A stretch of 64,000 nt of DNA from Curvibacter lanceolatus ATCC 14669. Lineage in GTDB: Bacteria; Pseudomonadota; Gammaproteobacteria; Burkholderiales; Burkholderiaceae_C. The position numbers and the translations under genes are program-made. This document shows positions 25,721 to 37,991 of the stretch, piece by piece (within the stretch, counting starts at the first letter, position 1; every line of letters begins with the position of its first letter). The DNA is taken from assembly GCF_000381265.1 (NCBI RefSeq), contig NZ_KB906257.1:1-64000 (forward strand), given 5' to 3'. A model generated the notes under the pieces. The model had not been told where the DNA came from, made no database searches, and worked only from the letters and a program-made list of their open reading frames with translations.

Positions 25721-26713
25721 GTGTCTGAACTTCATAAATTTCTTTTTGATGGCCTGCCGGTGCGCGGCATGATCGTGCGCCTGACGGATGCCTGGACCGA
25801 GGTCCTGGCCCGGCGCGCCGCCAATTCGGCCACCGGGGCCTACCCGGTGCCGGTGCGCGAGCTGCTGGGCGAGATGGCCGCGGCCAGCGTGCTGATGCAG
25901 TCCAACATCAAGTTCAATGGTGCGCTGGTGCTGCAGGTGTTCGGCGACGGCCCCGTGCGTGTGGCTGTGGCCGAAGCCCAGCCCGACCTCAGTCTGCGCG
26001 TCACGGCCACCCTGGTCGGCGAGGTGCCCGAAGAGGCCCGCCTGAGCGAGATGGTCAATGTCCACAACAAGGGCCGTTGCGCCATCACCCTGGACCCCAA
26101 GGACAAGTTCCCCGGCCAGCAGCCTTACCAGGGCGTGGTGCCCTTGTTCGACGACCACGGCCACAAGCTCGAAAAGCTCAGCTCGGTGCTGGAGCACTAC
26201 ATGCTGCAAAGCGAGCAGCTCGACACCTGCCTGGTGCTGGCGGCCGACGACAAGGTGGCCGCGGGCCTGCTGATCCAGCGCCTGCCGCTGGAAGGCGAGG
26301 GCAATCTGGCGGGCAGCCTGCGCTCGGCCGCCAATGAAGACGAGATCGGTTTGAACGAGCACTACAACCGCATCGCCCTGCTGGCCGGCAGCCTCAAGCG
26401 CGAGGAGCTGCTGACGCTGGATGTGGACACCATCCTGCGCCGCCTGTTCTGGGAAGAAAAAGTGGTGCGCTTCGAGCCCTTGCAAGGTGCCACCGCACCG
26501 CGCTTTGCCTGCAGCTGCAGCCGTGAGCGCGTGGGCCAGATGATCCGTGGCCTGGGCACCGAAGAGGTTGAAAGCATCCTGGCCGAGCAGGGGCAGATCG
26601 AAGTGGGCTGTGAGTTCTGCGGCCAGCAATACCATTTCGACGCGGTGGACGCGGCCACGCTGTTCACCCGCGATGAGCATCACCTGGCGCCTGGCACCAA
26701 GACGGTGCAATAA
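25721..26713 (+). CDS. hslO: Redox-regulated chaperone Hsp33
   Basis: Hsp33 (330 aa) is a holdase switched on by oxidative unfolding. The zinc/redox switch is seen at the C-terminus as CSCSRERV (C-x-C) and, about 30 residues later, GCEFCGQQYHFD (C-x2-C). The N-terminal domain FLFDGLPVRGMIVRLTDAW and the central SSVLEHYMLQSEQLDTCLVLA are family typical. Translation starts at GTG 25721 with AGGA nine nt upstream. It follows the gamma-CA gene in what looks like one transcript ended by the terminator at 26747-26773. Confidence 0.96.
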   Translation: MSELHKFLFDGLPVRGMIVRLTDAWTEVLARRAANSATGAYPVPVRELLGEMAAASVLMQSNIKFNGALVLQVFGDGPVRVAVAEAQPDLSLRVTATLVGEVPEEARLSEMVNVHNKGRCAITLDPKDKFPGQQPYQGVVPLFDDHGHKLEKLSSVLEHYMLQSEQLDTCLVLAADDKVAAGLLIQRLPLEGEGNLAGSLRSAANEDEIGLNEHYNRIALLAGSLKREELLTLDVDTILRRLFWEEKVVRFEPLQGATAPRFACSCSRERVGQMIRGLGTEEVESILAEQGQIEVGCEFCGQQYHFDAVDAATLFTRDEHHLAPGTKTVQ

Positions 26714-26746
26714 AAGCGATGCACCCGATGGGTGCCTGTCGCGAAC

Positions 26747-26773
26747 AAAAACGCCCCTTGATGGGGCGTTTTT
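26747..26773. terminator. Bidirectional terminator between hslO and the NadR-like gene
   Basis: ACGCCCC (26751-26757)/GGGGCGT (26763-26769) with flanking A5 and T5 tracts. It sits between convergent genes and can serve both strands. Confidence 0.85.
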
Positions 26774-26776
26774 GTT

Positions 26777-27457
26777 TCAGGACCCGCGTGGCAGCAGCCC
26801 CGAGAAGAGCTTGTGCTCGCAGGCGCCGTCACTGCAATGCTCGCAGCGCCAGGGCCGGTTCAGCACCTGTTCGTCGCGCAGGCTGGCGAGGCGTTCGAGC
26901 AGGCGCTCGCGCCCAGGCAGCCTGGGCAGTCGGGTCAGGGGCAGCAAGGCATTTTGCAGCCGGCGTTCGCCCGTGCCATACACCACCTGGTAGGGCAGTT
27001 GGTGCTCGCTCAGGGCCTGCCGCAGCCGGGCGTCCACCGGCTCACGCACCTGGGGGCCATCGCGCTGCAGGCCGTCGGCCACCCAGGGCAGGTCCAGGCC
27101 GGTCAGCAGGGTCAGGGCATAGCCTTGCTGGTGGCGTGCCGCGTCGGCGTACAGGCGGGTGTCCTTGAACAGCAGGTCGCTGTAAACCGCCGTCATCAGC
27201 GGGGTGGTGTCGGCCAGCACCAGGGCTGCGTCACGCGCGGCGGCGATCACGCGCCGGGCCTGCTCCTGGGCGATGGCCGATTGTTCCTCGGGCAGGGGGG
27301 TGCGGGCTTCGCGTTCGCACCATTCGCGCAGGTACTCGGGCACCACGGTGCAGGCGATCCCGCAGTCGTTCAAGGCCTGGCCCAGTGCCAGGCTCAGGGC
27401 CGTCTTGCCGGTGCTTTCAGCGCCCAGCAGGGCCACGCGCAGCGCGGTCTCAGCCAT
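26777..27457 (-). CDS. NadR-like P-loop kinase (putative ribosylnicotinamide kinase)
   Basis: A 226-aa ATPase/kinase corresponding to the C-terminal domain of NadR. Walker [12 protein letters not shown] lies near residues 12-22, followed by [11 protein letters not shown] and [13 protein letters not shown], typical of the NadR/Ttd14-like group. It lacks the HTH and NMN adenylyltransferase domains of E. coli NadR. A Cys-rich tail ([14 protein letters not shown], about 204-217) has C-x2-C-x4-C-x2-H spacing and may bind metal. The start overlaps pnuC by 8 bases. Together they suggest uptake of nicotinamide riboside by PnuC and trapping by phosphorylation, an inference supported mainly by this coupling. 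Confidence 0.8.
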   Translation of the reverse strand: MAETALRVALLGAESTGKTALSLALGQALNDCGIACTVVPEYLREWCEREARTPLPEEQSAIAQEQARRVIAAARDAALVLADTTPLMTAVYSDLLFKDTRLYADAARHQQGYALTLLTGLDLPWVADGLQRDGPQVREPVDARLRQALSEHQLPYQVVYGTGERRLQNALLPLTRLPRLPGRERLLERLASLRDEQVLNRPWRCEHCSDGACEHKLFSGLLPRGS

Positions 27458-28118
27458 GGGCCTGGTCCGCTGTCTGGAGCGCTGTCTGGGCTTGGCGTTG
27501 CTGCCCTTGTTGCAGTCTCCAGGCCCGCCAGCCCACCACACTCAGGCCGCTGAACAGGGCGTACAGCACGGTGGTCAGCCACAGGCCCTTGTAGGCAAAC
27601 AGACCGATGCAGACCAGGTTGACGATCAGCCACACCAGCCAGTTCTCGGTCAGCTTGCGCCCCAGCAGCACCTGGCCGACCAGGCTGGCGGCGGTCGGGA
27701 AGGCGTCCCACCAGGGCACGTCCGAGTCGGTGTAGCGCTGCAGAAACCAGCCGGTCAGCGGCCACAGGGCGGCGCAGGCCAGCACCACGCCCAGGCGCCC
27801 GCGTGCACTCAGCGAACTGATGCGCAGGGCCTGGCGGGGGGCGCCGCCGTCTGAGGTCTTGCCGCCTTGCAGCCATTGCGACCAGCCCCACAGGGCCAAC
27901 ACGGCAAAAAAAGCCTGCAGCAGGGCATCGCCATACAGGCGGCTGCGCCAGAACAGCAGCAGGTAGAGGGCCGAGCTCAGCATGGCGAGCGGCCAGCCCC
28001 AGTGGATTTCGCGGATATTGCAGGCCACCATGGCGAGTGCCAGGCCGAAAGCGACGACCTCAAGCCAGCTGGTGGAGGCGCCCCAAAGTTCAAACGCGGG
28101 GGTGAACAGGGCATCCAT
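27450..28118 (-). CDS. pnuC: Nicotinamide riboside/mononucleotide transporter PnuC
   Basis: A 222-aa inner-membrane facilitator of the PnuC (SWEET-like) fold with about seven TM helices. Visible landmarks are WLEVVAFGLALAMVACNIRE, IHWGWPLAMLSSALYLLLFW, GDALLQAFFAVLALWGWSQW and the conserved ENWLVWLIVNLVCIGLFAYKG. The W-G-W motif in helix 3 belongs to the substrate pathway known for this family. The gene overlaps the NadR-like kinase start by 8 bases, so translation is coupled. It follows ftsB by 34 bp in the long leftward unit. No NAD-responsive riboswitch was recognised. Confidence 0.92.
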   Translation of the reverse strand: MDALFTPAFELWGASTSWLEVVAFGLALAMVACNIREIHWGWPLAMLSSALYLLLFWRSRLYGDALLQAFFAVLALWGWSQWLQGGKTSDGGAPRQALRISSLSARGRLGVVLACAALWPLTGWFLQRYTDSDVPWWDAFPTAASLVGQVLLGRKLTENWLVWLIVNLVCIGLFAYKGLWLTTVLYALFSGLSVVGWRAWRLQQGQQRQAQTALQTADQAHG

Positions 28119-28152
28119 GGAGAAAAGGCGCCGCAGCCATCAGGCCGGGCGC

Positions 28153-28428
28153 TTATTTGGTGATCTGGACGAAGATCTCGTTGGGCTTGACCATGCCCAG
28201 CTCGATGCGGGCACGTTCTTCGACCATGGCCAGCCCCTCCTTGAGGTCGTTGACCTCGGAAGCCAGCTGGTCGTTGATGCGCTGGGCCGCCGCGTTGCGG
28301 GCCTGCTGCTCGTCGATCTTCTGTTGCAGGCTGGCAACGTTGGGAATGCTGCCGCGGCCCAGCCAGAGCTGGGCGTGCAGCAGGCCCAACATGGCCAGCA
28401 GGATCAGCGGAAGCAGGCGAAGGCCCAT
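28153..28428 (-). CDS. ftsB: Cell division protein FtsB
   Basis: FtsB (91 aa) is a bitopic divisome protein working with FtsL and FtsQ. It has a short cytoplasmic start, one TM helix (LRLLPLILLAMLGLLHAQLWLG), and a periplasmic coiled coil (VASLQQKIDEQQARNAAAQ), ending with VEERARIELGMVKPNEIFVQI, the conserved FtsB tail. Position directly after eno is the usual arrangement in proteobacteria. Confidence 0.94.
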   Translation of the reverse strand: MGLRLLPLILLAMLGLLHAQLWLGRGSIPNVASLQQKIDEQQARNAAAQRINDQLASEVNDLKEGLAMVEERARIELGMVKPNEIFVQITK

Positions 28429-28459
28429 GGCGGTATCAGCACATCATGCGCAGTGGTGG

Positions 28460-30074
<1,615 letters not shown>

Positions 30075-30078
<4 letters not shown>

Positions 30079-30929
30079 GTGAAATCGGTCTCCAGGAAGG
30101 GCGTCTTTTTGGTGACCAAATCCAACGCGAGCAAGGTCTCGAGCAAGGCCTTCATGCGCTTGAGCGGCACGGCGTTGGGGCCGTCGCTCAGGGCTTCGCT
30201 GGGGTTGGGGTGGGTTTCCATGAACAGGCCGGCCACGCCCACCGCCACGGCGGCACGGGCCAGCACCGGCACCATTTCACGTTGACCGCCCGAGCTGGTG
30301 CCCTGGCCGCCCGGCAGCTGCACGCTGTGGGTGGCGTCGAACACCACCGGGGCGCCGGTCTCACGCATGATGGCCAGGCTGCGCATGTCGCTGACGAGGT
30401 TGTTGTAGCCGAAGCTGGCGCCGCGCTCGCAGGCCATGAAGCTGTCTTCGGGCAGGCCGGCATCGCGGGCGGCGGCGCGGGCCTTGTCGATCACGTTCTT
30501 CATGTCGTGGGGCGCGAGAAACTGGCCCTTCTTGATGTTCACCGGCTTGCCCGACTGGGCCACGGCGCGGATGAAATCGGTCTGCCGGCACAGGAAGGCC
30601 GGCGTCTGCAGCACATCGACCACGGCGGCCACGGCCGGGATCTCGGCTTCGCTGTGCACATCGGTGAGGATGGGCAAGTTCAGCTCTTTCTTCACCTTGG
30701 CCAGGATTTCCAGGCCGCGCTCCATGCCCGGGCCCCGGAAACTGGTGCCCGAAGAGCGGTTGGCCTTGTCGTAGCTGCTCTTGAAGATGAAGGGGATGCC
30801 GAGCGCCGAGGTGATTTCCTTCAGCGTGCCGGCGGTGTCCATCTGCAATTGCTCGGACTCGACCACACAGGGCCCGGCGATCAGGAAGAAGCGTTGGTCA
30901 AGACCGATGTCGAAGCCGCAGAGTTTCAT
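30075..30929 (-). CDS. kdsA: 3-deoxy-8-phosphooctulonate (KDO-8-P) synthase
   Basis: KdsA (284 aa) condenses PEP and arabinose 5-phosphate to KDO-8-phosphate for lipopolysaccharide. Seen are [70 protein letters not shown] and the C-terminal [19 protein letters not shown]. The residue Asn in DKANRSS is that of the metal-independent class (Asn in place of Cys), although this is best confirmed by alignment. It lies 17 nt after pyrG and overlaps the DUF1330 gene by four bases. Confidence 0.97.
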
Positions 30930-30946
30930 GGTGTTTCCCAGGCCGT

Positions 30947-32638
<1,692 letters not shown>

Positions 32639-33652
32639 TTATAAAGGTGCCGCCGGTGCGACACCTTCATGCAGCAGGGGTGACTTGGCTGGGGTCTGCA
32701 GTGCAAACCCACCAGCCAGCGATTGTCGCAGGTGCTGCACCAGGGCGCTGACGGCTCTGGGCACGTGGGCCGAATAAGGGCGAATCGCGTACAGCTGCCG
32801 GGCAAACGGGCCGGCATTGGCCCAGTGGGCCAGCACCTGCACCAGTTGGCCGTCGCGCAGGCCGGCCTGGGCGCTGAAGTCGGGCAGCAGGGCGATGCCG
32901 ATGCCGGCCAGGGCGGCATCGCGCAGGGCCTCGCTGTTGTTCGCCGCCAGGGGGCCGGCCACCGGCACGGTCACCCGTTCGCCAGGCATGCCCGTGCCGC
33001 CAGGCTCCTCCAGGGTGGGCGCCTCGAAGGTCCAGGTGGGTGTGTCGCCGCGGCGTGGGTAGTGCAGGCAATCGTGCTGGCGCAGGTCTTCGGGGTGGCC
33101 GGGGGTGCCGCGCCGGGCCAGGTAGGCGGGGCTGGCCACCAGCACTGAGTGGGTGGGGCACAGGTTCCAGGCCACATGGGTTTCGGGCACGTGGTCGCTG
33201 TGGCGGATGGCCAGGTCCAGCCCTTCCATGGCCAGCGAGGCCATGCGGTCCGACATGTCCAGTTCCAGCCGCACCTCGGGGTACTGCTGCAAAAAGGTGG
33301 CCAGGCGGGGCACCAGTTGCTGGCGGGCCAGGGCCACGGGCGCGGTCAGGCGCAGCAGGCCGCGCGGGGTGCCGGCCAGATCGCGCACGCTGGCAAAGCT
33401 GTGGGCGATGGCGTCAAAGGGGGCTTTGGTGTCGTCCACCAGGCGCTGGCCGGCCTCGGTCAGGCGCACGCTGCGGGTGGTGCGCTGCACCAGGGGCACC
33501 CCGGCGAGCTTTTCCAACTCCGACACGCGCTGGCTCATGGCCGCTTTGCTCACGCCCAGCCGGGCGGCGGCGGCGGTGTAGCTGCCTTGCTGGGCCAGCA
33601 CGCCCAGCCAATGCAGGTGCCCCCAAAGGGTGTGGATTATTTGGTCGTCCAT
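32639..33652 (-). CDS. LysR-family transcriptional regulator (divergent to mmsA)
   Basis: A 337-aa LysR-type regulator. The N-terminal winged HTH reads LGVLAQQGSYTAAAARLGVS, KAAMSQRVSELEKLAGVPL, TRSVRLTEAG. The effector domain follows from about residue 90 (LRLTAPVALARQQLVPRLATF), placing it in the CrgA/DsdC-like group. An ATG nine codons upstream (33679) lies inside the dyad at 33659-33680, so ATG 33652 is preferred. The gene is divergent from mmsA across 112 bp containing two inverted repeats. This implies that it controls mmsA and itself; the inducer is unknown, perhaps a valine or propionate catabolite. Confidence 0.88.
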   Translation of the reverse strand: MDDQIIHTLWGHLHWLGVLAQQGSYTAAAARLGVSKAAMSQRVSELEKLAGVPLVQRTTRSVRLTEAGQRLVDDTKAPFDAIAHSFASVRDLAGTPRGLLRLTAPVALARQQLVPRLATFLQQYPEVRLELDMSDRMASLAMEGLDLAIRHSDHVPETHVAWNLCPTHSVLVASPAYLARRGTPGHPEDLRQHDCLHYPRRGDTPTWTFEAPTLEEPGGTGMPGERVTVPVAGPLAANNSEALRDAALAGIGIALLPDFSAQAGLRDGQLVQVLAHWANAGPFARQLYAIRPYSAHVPRAVSALVQHLRQSLAGGFALQTPAKSPLLHEGVAPAAPL

Positions 33653-33658
33653 GGCTAT

Positions 33659-33680
33659 ATTGTTCACTAATTCGAACAAT
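33659..33680. promoter_or_regulatory. LysR-type operator dyad in the lysR-mmsA gap
   Basis: ATTGTTC (33659-33665) and GAACAAT (33674-33680) form a perfect 7-bp dyad with an 8-nt AT-rich spacer. It contains the T-N11-A pattern expected for LysR-type regulators. Its position next to the regulator start fits autoregulation. Confidence 0.65.
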
Positions 33681-33697
33681 GAGTTCAGCGGCCGGTG

Positions 33698-33724
33698 CTA
33701 GGCAGGGCCCAGGGGGCTGCCTAG
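33698..33724. repeat. Second dyad in the lysR-mmsA gap
   Basis: CTAGGCAG (33698-33705) and CTGCCTAG (33717-33724) are perfect 8-bp arms around an 11-nt GC-rich loop. It lies 40 nt upstream of mmsA. It could be a second protein-binding site or a hairpin in the mmsA leader. Confidence 0.6.
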
Positions 33725-33764
33725 ACTGCAGCTCTGAATTTCATTCCTTTTACAGCGAGGCACC

Positions 33765-35288
<1,524 letters not shown>

Positions 35289-35312
35289 GCGGCAGTCGTC
35301 CAATCCACACAC

Positions 35313-35336
35313 AGGCCACCTTCGGGTGGCCTTTTT
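35313..35336 (+). terminator. Terminator of mmsA
   Basis: AGGCCACC (35313-35320), TTCG tetraloop, GGTGGCCT (35325-35332) and a T-tract to 35336. Confidence 0.9.
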
Positions 35337-35429
35337 GATGGCCGCCCGTGTGACCCGAAGGGCGGTGCCAGTCTGCTACATTGCCGCATTCTTTGCCAAC
35401 CGGGCCCGCTCCGCCGGGCCCTTGTCACC

Positions 35430-36641
35430 ATGGACCTCCAGGGAAAACACATTGTGCTCGGCCTCACCGGCGGGGTGGCCTGCTTCAAATCGGCCGAACT
35501 CTGCCGCGAGCTGATCCGCCAGGGCGCCACGGTGCAGGTGGTGATGACCGAGGCCGCCTGCCAGTTCATCACGCCGGTCACGATGCAGGCCCTGTCGGGC
35601 CGGCCGGTGTACACCTCGCAGTGGGATGGCCGCGAGGCCAACAACATGCCCCACATCAACCTCAGCCGCGAGGCCGATGCCATCGTGCTGGCGCCTTGCA
35701 GCGCCGACTTCATCGCCCGCCTGGTGCAGGGCCGGGCCGATGAGCTGCTGAGCCTGCTGTGTCTGGCCCGCCCGATCGAACGCGTGCCCCTGCTGGTGGC
35801 CCCGGCCATGAACCGCGAGATGTGGGCCCACCCGGCCACGCAGCGCAATCTGGCCCAGTTGCAGTCCGACGGGGCTGTGCTGCTGGGCGTGGCGCGGGGA
35901 GACCAGGCCTGTGGCGAAACCGGCGACGGGCGCATGCTCGAGGCGCTGGAGATCACCGAAGAAGTGATCGCCTTCTTCCAGCCCAAGACGCTGCGCGGCC
36001 AGCGGGTGCTGGTCACGGCGGGCCCCACCTTCGAGGCCATCGACCCGGTGCGCGGCATCACCAACCATTCCTCGGGCAAGATGGGTTTTGCCATTGCCCG
36101 GGCTGCCCGCGAGGCCGGGGCCGAGGTCACGCTGATCGCCGGCCCGGTGCACCTGCCCACCCCGCGCGGGGTGCGGCGCCTCAACGTGGTGTCGGCGCGC
36201 GACATGTTGGCCGCCACGGTGCCGGCCAGCGAGCAGGCCGATGTGTTCATTGCCACGGCGGCCGTGGCCGACTGGCGTCCAGCCAGCGCCAGTGACCAGA
36301 AGATCAAGAAAGACGGCTCGGGCCAGACGCCCCAGCTGAGCTTTGTCGAGAACCCCGACATCCTGTACGCGGTGGCCCAGGGCGATCGGGCCCGCAGTGG
36401 GGGTCTGTATTGCGTCGGCTTTGCGGCCGAAAGCCACGACCTGGTGGCCCATGCCCAGGCCAAGCGCGCGCGCAAGGGGGTGCCGCTGCTGGTGGGCAAC
36501 ATCGGGCCCACGGCCTTCGGGCAGGACGACAATCAGCTGCTGCTGGTGGATGCGAATGGCGTCCAGGAGCTGCCCCGGGCTTCCAAGCTGGCGCTGGCGC
36601 GCCAGCTGGTGGCCGAGATTTCCCGCCGCAAGGCCTGTTGA
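35430..36641 (+). CDS. coaBC: Bifunctional phosphopantothenoylcysteine decarboxylase / synthetase
   Basis: CoaBC (403 aa) joins 4'-phosphopantothenate to cysteine (CoaB, C-terminal) and decarboxylates the product (CoaC, N-terminal, FMN-dependent). The CoaC part shows LGLTGGVACFKSAEL, the catalytic His in MPHINLSREAD, the PAMNREMW motif and the active-site Cys in QACGETGDGRM. The CoaB part shows VTAGPTFEAIDPVRGITNHS and AAVADWRP with a following KIKKDG. It is followed 9 nt later by dut, an arrangement conserved widely. Confidence 0.97.
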   Translation: MDLQGKHIVLGLTGGVACFKSAELCRELIRQGATVQVVMTEAACQFITPVTMQALSGRPVYTSQWDGREANNMPHINLSREADAIVLAPCSADFIARLVQGRADELLSLLCLARPIERVPLLVAPAMNREMWAHPATQRNLAQLQSDGAVLLGVARGDQACGETGDGRMLEALEITEEVIAFFQPKTLRGQRVLVTAGPTFEAIDPVRGITNHSSGKMGFAIARAAREAGAEVTLIAGPVHLPTPRGVRRLNVVSARDMLAATVPASEQADVFIATAAVADWRPASASDQKIKKDGSGQTPQLSFVENPDILYAVAQGDRARSGGLYCVGFAAESHDLVAHAQAKRARKGVPLLVGNIGPTAFGQDDNQLLLVDANGVQELPRASKLALARQLVAEISRRKAC

Positions 36642-36650
36642 ATTAACCCA

Positions 36651-37097
36651 ATGAACATCGACGTCAAGATCATCGATCCGCGCATGGCGGAGCAACTTCC
36701 GGCCTATGCCACCCCGGGCAGCGCCGGCCTGGACCTGCGCGCCTGCCTCACCGAGCCGCTGACCCTGGCACCCAACGCCTGGCAACTGGTGCCCACGGGC
36801 ATCGCCCTCTGGCTCAAGGACCCGGGCTACGCCGCCATGATCCTGCCGCGCTCGGGCCTGGGTCACAAGCACGGCATCGTGCTGGGCAATCTGGTCGGGC
36901 TGATCGACAGCGACTACCAGGGCCAGTTGATGGTCAGCGCCTGGAACCGCAGCGATGTGGCCTTCACCATCGAGCCCATGGAGCGCATCGCCCAGTTGGT
37001 GATCGTGCCGGTGCTGCAGGCCACTTTCAATGTGGTGACCGAATTCCCGCCCACCCAGCGTGGCGAAGGTGGCTACGGTTCCACTGGCAAGGGCTGA
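36651..37097 (+). CDS. dut: dUTP diphosphatase
   Basis: Trimeric dUTPase (148 aa) hydrolysing dUTP to dUMP. All five motifs are visible: [28 protein letters not shown] (catalytic Asp), ERIAQLVI and the C-terminal P-loop-like [11 protein letters not shown]. It lies 9 nt after coaBC and is closed by the terminator at 37121-37161. Confidence 0.98.
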   Translation: MNIDVKIIDPRMAEQLPAYATPGSAGLDLRACLTEPLTLAPNAWQLVPTGIALWLKDPGYAAMILPRSGLGHKHGIVLGNLVGLIDSDYQGQLMVSAWNRSDVAFTIEPMERIAQLVIVPVLQATFNVVTEFPPTQRGEGGYGSTGKG

Positions 37098-37120
37098 CCC
37101 GCTCTGCCGCGCAGACATGA

Positions 37121-37161
37121 CAAAGCCCGTGGCCTTGGCAGGCGCACGGGCTTTGTCTTTT
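37121..37161 (+). terminator. Terminator after dut
   Basis: CAAAGCCCGTG (37121-37131) pairs with CACGGGCTTTG (37145-37155) across a 13-nt loop, followed by TCTTTT. It lies between the convergent dut and slyD-like genes. Confidence 0.8.
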
Positions 37162-37169
37162 CTGCCCGG

Positions 37170-37694
37170 TCAGTGCAGTTGCTGGTTGCCCGGTGCCATC
37201 GGCTGCACGCGGAAGAAGCCGGTGCCGGCGGTGCCGCTGCCGATTTCCTCTTCGGTGGCCTCGCGCACCGCGTGCACCTTCAGGTGCAGGCGGATTGCGA
37301 TGCCGGCCAAGGGGTGGTTGCCATCGAGCACCACGTGCTCGGGGTAGATCTCGGTCACGGTGTAGAGCGCGTCACGCGATGCGTCCGGGTTGCAGCCGGC
37401 GGGCAGGGCGGCGCCGTCGAAGGTCATGCCTTCTTCCAGCTCTTTGGGGAACAGCGAACGCGGCTCCAGGAAGATCAGGTTTTCGTTGTACTCGCCAAAA
37501 CCCTCTTCGGGTTCAATTTGCAGCTTGACGCTGGCGCCGGGCTCGTGGCCTTGCAGCACTTCTTCGATTTTCTTCAGCAGATCGTCGCCGCCCACCAGAA
37601 AGTCAACCGGCTCGTCGAGCACGTCAAGTTCTTCGTTCAGGGTGTCGGTCAGGGTCCAGGTCAGTGCGACCACGCATTGTTCAGTGATTTCCAT
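37170..37694 (-). CDS. SlyD-like FKBP-type peptidyl-prolyl isomerase
   Basis: A 174-aa cytoplasmic FKBP with an inserted IF chaperone loop. Seen are DEPVDFLVGGDDLLKKIEEV (FKBP core), KLQIEPEEGFGEYNENLI, and VVLDGNHPLAGIAIRLHLKV, the closing FKBP strand of SlyD. The His/Cys-rich Ni-binding tail of E. coli SlyD is absent; the C-terminus is short and ends NQQLH. ATG 37694 starts MEITEQCVVALTW, the normal family start; the frame extends far upstream without homology character. Confidence 0.9.
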   Translation of the reverse strand: MEITEQCVVALTWTLTDTLNEELDVLDEPVDFLVGGDDLLKKIEEVLQGHEPGASVKLQIEPEEGFGEYNENLIFLEPRSLFPKELEEGMTFDGAALPAGCNPDASRDALYTVTEIYPEHVVLDGNHPLAGIAIRLHLKVHAVREATEEEIGSGTAGTGFFRVQPMAPGNQQLH

Positions 37695-37991
37695 GGCGTC
37701 CGCCTTGATAGATGCGGTGAAAAGGGGGATGGGGCGGGCACGTTGCGGGCGGCCCGGGGCCGGGGGCGCTGGCTCTGCAGGTGCTGCAGGGCAGGGGGCG
37801 CGACCGGCGTCGAGGGCCCGAGTGTATGCGACGGGCCCTGCTGGCGGCGTGCAAGGCGTGACCAGCCTGGGGATTTCGCACGCCTGCCATGAGGCGGGGC
37901 TACCATGACGAGCGGCGCAGGTGGCGTGCATTCCGCGCCTTCGCCATGACCGTTCACCACAGGGCCATCCCCTCCACCAGCTGATCTGTGC
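37695..37991. other. Divergent gap with no recognised feature
   Basis: About 300 bp between the leftward slyD-like gene and the rightward diguanylate cyclase. I see GC-rich sequence and no convincing promoter, dyad or small ORF. Confidence 0.5.
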
